Origin: Cupriavidus gilardii
GTDB taxonomy: Bacteria; Pseudomonadota; Gammaproteobacteria; Burkholderiales; Burkholderiaceae
NCBI RefSeq assembly: GCF_013314895.1
Contig: NZ_JABTYE010000006.1
Coordinates: 186,001 to 250,000 of the forward strand
Direction of reading: 5' to 3'
DNA length: 64,000 bases
Part shown: positions 51,771 to 60,239 of the stretch, piece after piece
Layout of the letters: each line of letters begins with the position of its first letter
How positions within the stretch are numbered: the stretch's first letter is position 1
Notes under the pieces: generated by a model
Seen by the model: only the letters and a program-made list of their open reading frames with translations
Told to the model about the DNA's origin: nothing
Database searches by the model: none
Program-made: the position numbers and the translations under genes

Positions 51771-51795
51771 CAAGGCCCGGGAGCCCCGGGCCTTG
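51771..51795 (-). terminator. Hairpin after the tctA gene
   Basis: Perfect 11-bp stem CAAGGCCCGGG/CCCGGGCCTTG with a 3-nt loop, 82 bp downstream of the tctA stop. On the minus strand it is followed by TCGTTTG, a weak T-run. Confidence 0.7.
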
Positions 51796-51876
51796 TGGCG
51801 TCACGCGCATTGTCGCGCATTGTGGCGCGGCATGCCGCACGTCATGCCGAGCTTCATGCCGCGACCACTGCGCCGA

Positions 51877-53388
51877 TCAATTGGCCGCGTCGGCCACGCC
51901 CCGCATCGCGGAGCGCCGCGACATCCAGCGCAGCAGGCGCGGCACCACCACCACCGCGACGGTCAGCGCGAGGATCGACGCCGAGATCGGATGGCGCAGG
52001 AACATCGTCCAGTCGCCCTGGCTGATCGACAGCGCGTTGCGCAGCTGCTTCTCGGCCATCGGCCCGAGGATCATGCCGACGATCACCGGCGCGGTCGGGA
52101 AGTCGAAGCGGCGCATCGCCATGCCGAGCAGGCCGATCAGGAACAGCAGCAGCAGGTCGAAGGCCGACTGGCGGATGCCGTAGGCGCCCAGGCCCGCGAA
52201 GATCAGGATGCCGCCATAGAGCAGCGGGGTCGGGATGCGCAGCATGCGGACCCACAGGCCGATCGCCGGCAGGTTCAGCACCAGCAGCATCACGTTGCCG
52301 ATATAGAGCGAGGCCAGCAGCCCCCACACCAGGTCGCCCGAGGTCTGGAACAGCATCGGCCCCGGCTGCAGGTTGTAGTTCTGGAACGCCGCCAGCATGA
52401 TCGCCGTGGTGTTCGAGGTCGGGATGCCCAGCGTCAGCAGCGGCGCCAGCGTGGCCGTCACCGCCGCATTGTTGGCCGCCTCGGGACCCGCCACACCCTC
52501 GATCGCGCCCTTGCCGAATTCTTCAGGATGCTTGCTCAGCTTCTTCTCGCTGGCGTACGACAGGAAGGTCGGAATCTCGGCGCCGCCTGCCGGGATCAGG
52601 CCGAACGGAAAGCCGATGAAGGTGCCGCGCAGCCAGGCGGGGATCGAACGCTTCCAGTCCGAGCGCGACATCATCACGCGGCCCACCTTGTTGAAGGTGC
52701 CCTCGGGCTGCGGGAAGAACGCATTGAACAGCGCCTCGCCGACCGCGAACAGGCCGACCGCGACCACGACGATGTCGATGCCGTCGTACAGCTCCTGGAT
52801 GCCGAGCGTATAGCGCGTCTGGCCCGACAGCGAATCCATGCCGATCAGGCCGATGCCCAGGCCCAGGAACAGGCTGGTCATGCCGCGCAGCAGCGAGGAG
52901 CCCAGCACCGCCGACACCGTGGTGAAGGCCAGCAGCATGATCATGAAGTACTCGCCGGGGCCGAACTGCAGCGCGACGTCGGCCGCGACCGGCGCGAACA
53001 GCGACAGCAGCACGGTGGCGATGGTGCCGGCCACGAACGAGCCGATCGCGGCGGTGGCCAGCGCGGGGCCGGCCAGGCCGCGCTTGGCCATCAGGTTGCC
53101 TTCCATCGCGGTGATCATCGTCGAGGACTCGCCCGGCGTGTTCATCAGGATCGAGGTGGTCGAGCCGCCGTACATCGCACCGTAGTAGATGCCGGCGAAC
53201 ATGATCAGCGCCGCGGTGGGTTCGACCTTGGCGGTCAGCGGCAGCAGCATCGCCACCGTCAGCGCCGGGCCGATGCCGGGCAGCACGCCGATCGCGGTGC
53301 CCAGGAAGCAGCCGACCAGTGCCCACATCAGGTTCAGCGGCGTGATGGCGACGGCAAAGCCGTTCATCAATTGATTCAGCGTATCCAT
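51877..53388 (-). CDS. tctA: Tripartite tricarboxylate transporter large permease TctA
   Basis: Inner-membrane protein of 503 residues with twelve helices. The family motifs are [21 protein letters not shown] near the N-terminus, [23 protein letters not shown] and [26 protein letters not shown]. It forms the translocation path with TctB for substrates brought by the periplasmic TctC. It follows tctB by 31 bp. Confidence 0.95.
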   Translation of the reverse strand: MDTLNQLMNGFAVAITPLNLMWALVGCFLGTAIGVLPGIGPALTVAMLLPLTAKVEPTAALIMFAGIYYGAMYGGSTTSILMNTPGESSTMITAMEGNLMAKRGLAGPALATAAIGSFVAGTIATVLLSLFAPVAADVALQFGPGEYFMIMLLAFTTVSAVLGSSLLRGMTSLFLGLGIGLIGMDSLSGQTRYTLGIQELYDGIDIVVVAVGLFAVGEALFNAFFPQPEGTFNKVGRVMMSRSDWKRSIPAWLRGTFIGFPFGLIPAGGAEIPTFLSYASEKKLSKHPEEFGKGAIEGVAGPEAANNAAVTATLAPLLTLGIPTSNTTAIMLAAFQNYNLQPGPMLFQTSGDLVWGLLASLYIGNVMLLVLNLPAIGLWVRMLRIPTPLLYGGILIFAGLGAYGIRQSAFDLLLLFLIGLLGMAMRRFDFPTAPVIVGMILGPMAEKQLRNALSISQGDWTMFLRHPISASILALTVAVVVVPRLLRWMSRRSAMRGVADAAN

Positions 53389-53419
53389 TTGCGTGTCTCC
53401 GGCCTTGCAGGCCCGCGAT

Positions 53420-53893
53420 TTACAGGCCCGCGATCGGCAGCAGCGGCAGGTTGATGCCGAGCAGGAAATCGAACAGCAACCACATCGGCACCGTGATCGC
53501 CAGGCCGATCAGCGCATCGCGGACGACGCGCCGGCTGCCGTAGCCGCGCGCGACGCAGACCATCAGCAGCGTGGACGCCAGCACGAAGCCCAGCGTGCCG
53601 ATCAGCGCCATGTTCAGCAGCAGACCAGCCGCGACCCACAACAGGCCGCGCGGGCTGTGCGGCTGCGAGGGCAGCTCGGCGTCCTCCTCGGGCATTGCGC
53701 GAAAGCCCCCGCGCACACCCTGCCAGGTCAGCAGCGCGCCGCAGACGGCCAGGCCGACGCCGACCAGCGTCGGAACGAAACGCGGCGACAGGCCGGCGTA
53801 GCCAGACTCGCCCGAGATGCCGCCAAGGCCGGCGAAGAAGCAGGCCGACAGCAACAGCACGACGATGCCGATGGCAGTGTGGGAAGGTTTCAC
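53420..53893 (-). CDS. tctB: Tripartite tricarboxylate transporter small permease TctB
   Basis: Protein of 157 residues with four membrane helices ([70 protein letters not shown] and [21 protein letters not shown]). The best start is a GTG at 53893 with GGAG 7 bp upstream; no in-frame ATG precedes it. It lies between tctC and tctA in the expected order. Confidence 0.92.
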   Translation of the reverse strand: MKPSHTAIGIVVLLLSACFFAGLGGISGESGYAGLSPRFVPTLVGVGLAVCGALLTWQGVRGGFRAMPEEDAELPSQPHSPRGLLWVAAGLLLNMALIGTLGFVLASTLLMVCVARGYGSRRVVRDALIGLAITVPMWLLFDFLLGINLPLLPIAGL

Positions 53894-54009
53894 GATGGAC
53901 TCCGGATGGAGGCCGGACGGGGGCGTCCGGCAGGGCGAAAACGAACGGGCCGCGGTCCGGGAGGCCGCGGCACCGGTACAGCTGTCAGGTCTTGATGAGC
54001 CGGAACGCC

Positions 54010-54999
54010 TTACTTGGCCACGCCCAGTTCGCGCAGCATCGCGCCCAGGCGCGCCGATTCGGCATCGACGAACTTGCCGAACTCGTCGCCGGTCAGCAGG
54101 AACGGCGTCCAGTCGTTCTTGGCCAGCGCCTGCTTCCACGCGGGCGATTCGGTCGCCTTGACCACCGCGTCGGTCAGCGCCTTGCGCTGCTCGGGGGTGA
54201 TGCCCGGCGCGCCATAGACGCCGCGCCAGTTGTAGATCTCGACGTTGACGCCCTGCTCCTTCAGCGTCGGGATATCGGCGACGCGGTCCTTCGAGGTCAC
54301 CGCCAGTGCGCGCATCTTGCCGCTCTTGATGAAGGGCAGGAACTCGGACACGCCGGCGATGCCGGCCGTCACGTGGCCGCCCAGCACCGAGGCCGAGGCC
54401 TCGCCGCCGCCCTGGAACGGCACGTAGTTGATGCGCTTCGGATCGACGCCGATGTCCTTGGCGATCAGGCCGGCCAGGATATGGTCGATCGAACCCTTGG
54501 AGCCGCCGCCCCAGCTGACGCTGCCCGGGTTGGCCTTCAGTTGCGCGGTCAGGTCCTTGATCGACTTGATCGGCGAGCTGGCCGGCACCGTGATCACCAT
54601 CGTGTCGGTGAACAGCCGGGCGATCGGCGTGGCGTTCTTCAGCGTGACCGGCGGCTTGTTGGTTTCGATCGCGCCGACCATCACGGCACCGGTGACCAGC
54701 AGCGCGTTCGGGTTGCCCTTGTCGGTGTTGACGAACTGGGTCAGGCCGATGGTGCCGCCGGCGCCGCCGCGATTGTCGTACGAGGCCGACTTGGCCACGC
54801 CCGCCGACACCATTGCGGCGCCGAGCGTGCGGCCCGCCTGGTCCCAGCCGCCGCCGGGGTTGGCGCCGATCATGAATTTGGCGGTGTCGACCGCGAAGGC
54901 CGGGCCGGCTGCCATGGCGGCGCCGAAGGTGGCGCCGACCAGCGCGACGCGAAGGAATTGCGGGAACAGACGGGGAAGCCGATCGAAGGCGGGGCGCAT
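54010..54999 (-). CDS. tctC: Tricarboxylate-binding protein TctC (Bug family)
   Basis: Periplasmic binding protein of 329 residues. The signal peptide (MRPAFDRLPRLFPQFLRVALVGATFGAAMAAGPAFA) has an AFA cleavage site. The mature part has the Bug-family loop ANPGGGWDQAGRTLGAAM and GGAGGTIGLTQFV, and the second ligand loop VPFQGGGEASASVLGGHVTAG. It captures a carboxylate ligand and hands it to TctAB. The ATG at 54999 gives the normal signal length. Its promoter region holds TctD-like direct repeats. Confidence 0.94.
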   Translation of the reverse strand: MRPAFDRLPRLFPQFLRVALVGATFGAAMAAGPAFAVDTAKFMIGANPGGGWDQAGRTLGAAMVSAGVAKSASYDNRGGAGGTIGLTQFVNTDKGNPNALLVTGAVMVGAIETNKPPVTLKNATPIARLFTDTMVITVPASSPIKSIKDLTAQLKANPGSVSWGGGSKGSIDHILAGLIAKDIGVDPKRINYVPFQGGGEASASVLGGHVTAGIAGVSEFLPFIKSGKMRALAVTSKDRVADIPTLKEQGVNVEIYNWRGVYGAPGITPEQRKALTDAVVKATESPAWKQALAKNDWTPFLLTGDEFGKFVDAESARLGAMLRELGVAK

Positions 55000-55081
55000 G
55001 GGGTCTCCTGCTTGCAATGTTGTCGTTCTACGATCCGACGGCCGCACGTACGGCCATGGCGGCGATTCTAGGAGCCGGAAA

Positions 55082-55099
55082 CTGTCAATAAGCTGTCAA
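55082..55099 (-). promoter_or_regulatory. Direct repeats upstream of tctC, probable TctD site
   Basis: On the minus strand TTGACAG occurs twice with an 11-bp period (55093-55099 and 55082-55088), the spacing used by OmpR/PhoB-type regulators. It lies 83 bp upstream of the tctC start codon, within the 190-bp gap after tctE. Confidence 0.7.
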
Positions 55100-55189
55100 A
55101 TCGTCAGCTTTATGACTGGGGTTTACGCTGATCGGGTTGACGTCGTGACGGGGCGCAGTGGTTCCGCTGTGGTCATCCGCAGCGGTCCT

Positions 55190-56710
55190 TTACATCGGCA
55201 CGTCGGCGGCCAACGGCAGCCGCAGTTCGGCCCGGAGCCCTTGGCCCTGGCGCGCCTCGTGCAGCGTCACGCTGCCGCCGAACCGCGCCGCCATCTCGCG
55301 CGAGATGGCCAGGCCCAGGCCCGAACCGGGCTCGTCGTGGCCGACGCGGCGATAGAAGCGCGCAAACACCTGCTCGCGTTCCTCGGCCGGAATGCCCGGC
55401 CCATCGTCCTCGACCGCCAGGCAGGCGCTGTCGCGCTCGCGCGCGGCCGACAGCGTGATACGGCTGCCGCGCGGCGAATACTGGATCGCGTTGTGGACCA
55501 GATTGGCCAGCGCTTCGCGCAGCAGCGCCGCGTCTGCGCGCACCGGCAGCGGCCGGCCGCCGCCGTCCTCCCAGCCGAAGTCCTGCTGCTTGGCGCGCGC
55601 CAGCGGCAGATAGTCGAGCGCAACCTGGCCGGCCACGGCGGCGGCATCGATCACGGTGTCGGCCACCGGTGCTTGCCCGCCCGCCTCGGTGGCCTGCGCT
55701 TCGTGCTGGCGTACCCGCGCCAGCGCCAGCAACTGGTTGGCCAGGCGGGAAGCCTGTTCGAGCTGGGTCACGATGCCGTTGACCGCCTCGCGCGCCGGCC
55801 GCAGGTCACGACCGGGTTTGGCCGGCTCTTCGCCCTGCCGCTCTGCGCCGCCGTCGAGCTGCCGTCGCGCAAACTCGGCCTGCGTCTTCAGGATCGCCAG
55901 CGGCGTGCGCAGCTGATGCGCGGCATCGGCGATGAACTGCGCCTGGGACTGCGCCATCGCCGCCGAGCGCGACACGTGCCGATTGACCGCATCGACCAGC
56001 GGCCGGACCTCGGCGGGTACATGGCCGAGCGCGAGGGGCGTCAGGTCGTCGGGCGAGCGCGCCTCGACGTCGTCGCGCACGCGCTTGAGCGGCTGCAGCA
56101 CGAAGGTGATGCCGCCCACCAGGATCAGCGCGCTCGCCACGATCAGCAGCGCGTCGCGCGCCAGCGTGTTGCGCCACACGGCGCCGACCAGCGCCGCGCG
56201 CGGCTCGGCCGATTCCGCCACCTGGATGATCACGCGCATGTGGGCATCGGGCCGGTAGACCGGCCGCGCCATCGCCGCGATGCGCACCGGGGCATCGCGA
56301 TAGACGGCGTCGTAATAGCGCGGCACGTTGTTGGCCAGCGTGCCGCGCGGCAGCGGCAGGTCGCCGTAGCCCGTCACGGTTTCGACGGAGCCGTCGCGTT
56401 CCAGCGCGACGCGATAGAAGACCCGCGTCTGTGCCGCGGTCTCGAACATTTCCATGGCGGCGTCGGGCAGCGTCAGCTGCACGGTCTCGCCGGCCATGCC
56501 GATCGCGTTGTCGATCGCCCGCACCGAGCCGAACAACGAGCGGTCGTAGGCGGTGTTGGCGGCGTCGCGCAGCGTGCCGTAGGTCATCCAGCTGTCGAGC
56601 GCCATCATCGCCGCCAGCGCCGGCAGCAGCAGCACCAGCAGCTGGCGGCGCAGGCTGCCGCGCAGCCAGCGGCGCAGTGGACCCCCTCGGGGACCGCCCG
56701 ACGCGGTCAA
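55190..56710 (-). CDS. tctE: Sensor histidine kinase TctE
   Basis: Membrane kinase of 506 residues. A first helix (RRQLLVLLLPALAAMMALDSWM), a periplasmic region of about 120 residues with the TctE_N pattern (AYDRSLFGSVRAIDNAIGM) and a second helix (ALLIVASALILVGGITFVL) lead to a HAMP segment. The H-box is IADAAHQLRTPLAILKTQAE, and the ATPase domain has NLVHNAIQYSP, VEDDGPGIP and GSGLGLAISREM. The best start is a TTG at 56710 whose TGA overlap (TTGA) couples it to tctD; there is no suitable in-frame ATG. Confidence 0.9.
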   Translation of the reverse strand: MTASGGPRGGPLRRWLRGSLRRQLLVLLLPALAAMMALDSWMTYGTLRDAANTAYDRSLFGSVRAIDNAIGMAGETVQLTLPDAAMEMFETAAQTRVFYRVALERDGSVETVTGYGDLPLPRGTLANNVPRYYDAVYRDAPVRIAAMARPVYRPDAHMRVIIQVAESAEPRAALVGAVWRNTLARDALLIVASALILVGGITFVLQPLKRVRDDVEARSPDDLTPLALGHVPAEVRPLVDAVNRHVSRSAAMAQSQAQFIADAAHQLRTPLAILKTQAEFARRQLDGGAERQGEEPAKPGRDLRPAREAVNGIVTQLEQASRLANQLLALARVRQHEAQATEAGGQAPVADTVIDAAAVAGQVALDYLPLARAKQQDFGWEDGGGRPLPVRADAALLREALANLVHNAIQYSPRGSRITLSAARERDSACLAVEDDGPGIPAEEREQVFARFYRRVGHDEPGSGLGLAISREMAARFGGSVTLHEARQGQGLRAELRLPLAADVPM

Positions 56711-57381
56711 GCCGCGGCCTCCGGTTCGAGCAGATAGCCGAAGCCGCGCAGCGTGACGATGGTCACGCCGTGGCCGGACAGCTTCTTGCGCAGCCGGTAG
56801 ATCAGCACCTCGATGGCATCGGGATTGACGTCGGCGTCTAGCGAGAACACCTTGTCGAGCAGCTGCGCCTTGGTCAGCGGCTGGCCGCTGCGCGCCAGCA
56901 GCGCGCCGAGCAGCGTCGATTCGCGCGGGGTCAGCGCCAGCGGCGCGCCGTCCAGCGTGAAGCTGCGCGTCTCGCCATCGAATACCAGCGCGCCGCACTG
57001 CAGGCGCGGATGGGCGCGGCCGCGGCTGCGGCGGATCAGCGCCAGGATGCGCGCCTCCAGTTCGGCCAGCGCGAACGGTTTGGGCAGATAGTCGTCGGCG
57101 CCGAGGTTCAGGCCGCGCACGCGCTCGTCCAGCGTGTCCTGCGCGGTCAGGATCAGCACCGGCGTGCGGTCGTCGCGGCCGCGCATGGACTTGAGCACCG
57201 ACAGGCCGTCCTTGCCGGGCAGGCGCAGGTCCAGCACCACGGCGTCGTATTCCTCGGCCTGCAGGCGCGTGTCGGCGAGCAGGCCGTCGGCCACGTGCTC
57301 GACCACGAAGCCGCCCTGCTCCAGCGCGCGCGCCACCCAGTGCGCCAGTTCGGTTTCGTCTTCCACCAGCAGAATGCGCAT
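56707..57381 (-). CDS. tctD: OmpR-family response regulator TctD
   Basis: Regulator of 224 residues. The receiver domain has MRILLVEDETELAHWVARAL, phospho-acceptor Asp in VVLDLRLPGKDGL and Lys in YLPKPFALAELEARI. The C-terminal winged helix ends LIYRLRKKLSGHGVTIVTLRGFGYLLEPE. TctD controls tct transporter genes in response to tricarboxylates. Here it heads the tctDE-tctCBA strand, in the same direction rather than the divergent order seen elsewhere. The ATG at 57381 gives a normal length. Confidence 0.94.
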   Translation of the reverse strand: MRILLVEDETELAHWVARALEQGGFVVEHVADGLLADTRLQAEEYDAVVLDLRLPGKDGLSVLKSMRGRDDRTPVLILTAQDTLDERVRGLNLGADDYLPKPFALAELEARILALIRRSRGRAHPRLQCGALVFDGETRSFTLDGAPLALTPRESTLLGALLARSGQPLTKAQLLDKVFSLDADVNPDAIEVLIYRLRKKLSGHGVTIVTLRGFGYLLEPEAAA

Positions 57382-57710
57382 GCCGGCCTCCTGCCGGAGT
57401 TGAAACGCGGAAAGGATGCGAAATCGGCGCGCCATGGCGCAGAAGGCCCGGGGTACGCGCGACAAGCAGGCCGCTGCCCGCCCGCCGCCCGCTGTCACGC
57501 GGCGCCAGCCGCTGTCGCCTGGCAGACGTGGACTCGCGGCCCGATTCGGGCGCCTATAATACCGCTCCACCGTCGCGCCGGTTGCCGCTGCCGGATGCGC
57601 CGCACCGACCGATTGGCGCTCAGGTCCGCGCCTTGTTCCGCGCCCTGTTCTGCGCCTTGTTCCGCGCCCCGCTTCCGCGCCCTGCCCGCTTGCCTGTCCT
57701 GCCGCCTTCC
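57382..57710. other. Intergenic region with a -10 element and a tandem repeat
   Basis: A 329-bp divergent gap between tctD and an orphan ABC binding protein. A perfect TATAAT lies at 57555-57560 on the plus strand with a poor -35, and the region ends with the 12-bp tandem array at 57626-57673. No gene is supportable in it. Confidence 0.55.
57626..57673 (+). repeat. Tandem 12-bp repeat (4 units) upstream of the orphan ABC binding protein
   Basis: Four 12-bp units related to CCGCGCCTTGTT, the last more diverged. If the upstream start codon were used they would be translated, but the ATG at 57711 places them in the leader. Confidence 0.88.
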
Positions 57711-58892
57711 ATGCCCGCCGATCCGACCGCGCCAGCCGAGCGCGGCGACCCGCCCTCCGCGCTGCGCCGCCGCCTGCTGGCGGGCGCCGGCGCGCTGGCG
57801 TGGCAAGGCGCGTTCGCGGCGCCGGCCGATGCGGCCAATCCGCCGGCAAGCTCGACGACCCCGCCGCCTGGCTATCCGGCCGACTATCCGCAGATCATCG
57901 CCCGCGCGCAGCGCGAAGGCATGGTCACCGTCTATGCGTCGACCGACGAGGATGTCGCGCGGCCGCTGCTCAATGCCTTCGAGGCGCGCTTTCCCGGCGT
58001 CAAGGTCTGCTATCGCGACCTGAACACGATCGAGCTGAACAAGCGTTTTCTCGCCGAGTCCGCCCAGCCCGTCCGTGCCGATCACGCCGACGTGCTGTGG
58101 AGCACCGCGATGGACCTGCAGATCAAGCTGGTCAACGACGGCCACGCGCTGCACTACGCCTCGCCCGAGCGCGCCGGCCTGCCCGGCTGGGCCAGCTGGC
58201 GCGAGGAAGCCTGGGGCACCACCTTCGAGCCGGCGGTGATCGTCTACAACCGCCGCCATTTCGACGGCATGCCGGTGCCGCGCAGCCGCACCGCGCTGGC
58301 GCGGCTGCTGCAGGACAACGCCACGCGCTGGCGCGGACGCGTGGTCACCTACGATATCGAGCGCTCCGGCGTGGGCTATCTGCTGGCGCAACAGGATGCG
58401 CGCATGGGCGGCGAGTTCTGGTATCTGGCGCAGGCGCTGGGGCGCGCCGGCGTAAAGCTGTCTGCCTCGACCGCCGACATGGTCGAGTCGGTGGCCAGCG
58501 GCGAACTGGTGCTCGCCTACAATCTGCTCGGTTCGTATGCGCTGTCGCTGATGGAGCGCGGCGCGGCGATCGGCGTGGTCGCGCCGAGCGACTACACGCT
58601 GGTGATGTCGCGTGTGGCCTTCATCGCGCGCCGCGCGCCGCATCCGTGGGCGGCGCGGCTATGGCTCGATTTCCTGCTGTCGCGCGAGGGCCAGGCGCTG
58701 CTGGCGCGCTCGGCCTCGCGGCTCTATACGATCCGCACCGATACGAAGAGCGGCCATACCGCGGCGGCCCTGGCCGAGCGGCTCGGCTACGCCTTCAAGC
58801 CGATCAGCGTCGGCCCGGGCCTGCTGGCCGCGCAGGATGCGCTGCGCAAGCAGGCGTTTCTCGCGCGCTGGCGCGAGGCGATGACAGGATGA
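57711..58892 (+). CDS. ABC-type substrate-binding protein (iron/thiamine type), orphan
   Basis: Periplasmic binding protein of 393 residues. A twin-arginine-like signal (ALRRRLLAGAGALAWQGAFAAPADA) follows a short N-terminal segment. The fold resembles Fe(III)/thiamine/phosphonate binding proteins: MVTVYASTDEDVARPLLNAFEARFPGVKV, DVLWSTAMDLQIKLVNDG, PWASWREEAWGTTFEPAVIVYNRRHF and GELVLAYNLLGSYALSLMERGAAIGVVAPSDYTLVMSRVAFIA. No permease or ATPase gene is adjacent, so it may be shared with or split from its transporter. The ATG at 57711 is the most likely start. The substrate is unknown. Confidence 0.82.
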   Translation: MPADPTAPAERGDPPSALRRRLLAGAGALAWQGAFAAPADAANPPASSTTPPPGYPADYPQIIARAQREGMVTVYASTDEDVARPLLNAFEARFPGVKVCYRDLNTIELNKRFLAESAQPVRADHADVLWSTAMDLQIKLVNDGHALHYASPERAGLPGWASWREEAWGTTFEPAVIVYNRRHFDGMPVPRSRTALARLLQDNATRWRGRVVTYDIERSGVGYLLAQQDARMGGEFWYLAQALGRAGVKLSASTADMVESVASGELVLAYNLLGSYALSLMERGAAIGVVAPSDYTLVMSRVAFIARRAPHPWAARLWLDFLLSREGQALLARSASRLYTIRTDTKSGHTAAALAERLGYAFKPISVGPGLLAAQDALRKQAFLARWREAMTG

Positions 58893-58959
58893 GACGGCGG
58901 ATGACGTGAATCCGGGAGGCGTGGTGGAGCGTTTGGCGAGACGGGGGCCGCGCGACGCG

Positions 58960-59679
58960 TCAGCCGCCCGGACATTGCTGCTGCTGGACCTTGAGCCGCA
59001 AGGCAGCCATTTCCTCGTCCAGCCTGGCCATCGGACGCGGCACATAGCCCTTGCGCAAGGAAGGCGCGAAGCGCAGCGTGTCGACGAAGACGTCGGCGAG
59101 CCGTTCCGCGTCCGCATCCAGGTCGAAGTCGCCCGGCGCGAACAGCCAGTGGGCCAGCACGCCGCCGATCGCCGCATGGAACGCATTGACCGCGAGGTCC
59201 AGATCGAGGTCGGCGGCCAGCTGGCCGCGTTCGACCGCCAGCCGCAGGTGCTCGCGCATCTTCAGCAGCCCCTGCTCGTGCGACTGCCGCTGGCGCTCGA
59301 GAATCGCGCCGTTGTCGTCGACCATCTCGCACTTGTGGAACACGATCTCGAACACGCGCCGCCATTGCGGATTGACCACCGTTTCGCGGAACACCAGCGC
59401 GACGATGTCGCGGATGCCGCCGAGCGGGTCTTCCTGGCTGGCGATCCGCTCCGGCTCGCACAGCGCCTCGACCGGCAGATGGACGCGGTCGCACATCGCG
59501 GCGAACAGATCGCTCTTGTTCTTGAAATGCCAGTAGATGGCGCCACGGGTCACGCCGGCCGCCTCGGCGATATCGGCCAGCGAGGGCCGCGCCACCCCAC
59601 GCGCATGGAATACGGCCTCGGCCGCGTCGAGGATGCGATGTCGCGTCTCGAGGGCTTCTTCCTTGGTACGTCTGGCCAT
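58960..59679 (-). CDS. TetR/AcrR-family repressor of the adjacent RND pump
   Basis: Regulator of 239 residues. The helix-turn-helix is RPSLADIAEAAGVTRGAIYWHFKNKSDLFAAMCDR (about 32-66). The C-terminal ligand domain begins RETVVNPQWRRVFEIVFHKCEMVD, similar to AcrR/TtgR-type repressors. It faces the acrAB-like operon across a 560-bp region that holds an AcrR-like palindrome, so it probably represses the pump and itself. Confidence 0.92.
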   Translation of the reverse strand: MARRTKEEALETRHRILDAAEAVFHARGVARPSLADIAEAAGVTRGAIYWHFKNKSDLFAAMCDRVHLPVEALCEPERIASQEDPLGGIRDIVALVFRETVVNPQWRRVFEIVFHKCEMVDDNGAILERQRQSHEQGLLKMREHLRLAVERGQLAADLDLDLAVNAFHAAIGGVLAHWLFAPGDFDLDADAERLADVFVDTLRFAPSLRKGYVPRPMARLDEEMAALRLKVQQQQCPGG

Positions 59680-59942
59680 AAGCGGTGTCTTCAGTGGGCG
59701 GTGGGAACGGTCGCGACGGCGGCGCCAGCGGTCCGGGCGGCTGCCCGATGTCGCCAGCCAGCCTCGAAAGAAACCAATCCGTCACGAAATTGCGGTACCA
59801 CTGGACTTCCTGCCTCTGCTTTGCTGCGGTGCGACGGCCGGCATGCTAACCGATCCGGGGCCGGCCCGCCTATGCGGTCGCCGACCGATTGCAAAAGGCA
59901 ACAAGGCAAGGTCAGGGCATCCTTGCGGTGCAATATTTCTCT

Positions 59943-59966
59943 TACATACATGCTTGAATGTATATA
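59943..59966. promoter_or_regulatory. AcrR-like operator
   Basis: TACATACAT (59943-59951), six bases, then ATGTATATA (59958-59966): eight of nine arm positions are complementary. The half-site and spacing match the AcrR operator known from E. coli acrAB. It is the most AT-rich patch of the region and is expected to overlap the pump promoter. Confidence 0.82.
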
Positions 59967-60128
59967 TACTACGCGCTAGCCACAATTTGGACCAGCCCCG
60001 CCCCTGTTTCCATCAAGAGACCCTGACGATTCGGGTCCTGCGGGCTGCATGTTGTGACGCATACGCGACCATTCGTCGCAATCCAGTCGGCACCATTGCG
60101 GTTTGTGGCTAGTATTGTTCTTTTTTCT

Positions 60129-60147
60129 CCACGACGGTCCGTCGTGG
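60129..60147 (+). other. Perfect palindrome in the pump leader
   Basis: CCACGACGG, one base, then CCGTCGTGG. It is followed 20 bp later by the larger hairpin, so both would be part of the leader transcript. Confidence 0.6.
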
Positions 60148-60167
60148 GGTTCTGCCGCACAGACGTC

Positions 60168-60197
60168 AACGCCGGCCCCTTGCCACGGGCCGGCGTT
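60168..60197 (+). other. Strong leader hairpin 43 bp before the pump adaptor gene
   Basis: Perfect 11-bp stem AACGCCGGCCC/GGGCCGGCGTT with an 8-nt loop, followed by TTGG. It could attenuate transcription or control translation of the pump mRNA. Confidence 0.6.
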
Positions 60198-60239
60198 TGG
60201 CGTATCCGGCCGATCTCAATTGCCATCACGGGGTTATCG

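Larger units (their letters stand above)
59680..60239. other. Divergent regulatory region of the AcrAB-like pump
   Basis: A 560-bp region with no supportable gene. It holds the operator at 59943-59966 in an AT-rich patch and, toward the pump gene, two perfect hairpins (60129-60147 and 60168-60197). Confidence 0.7.
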
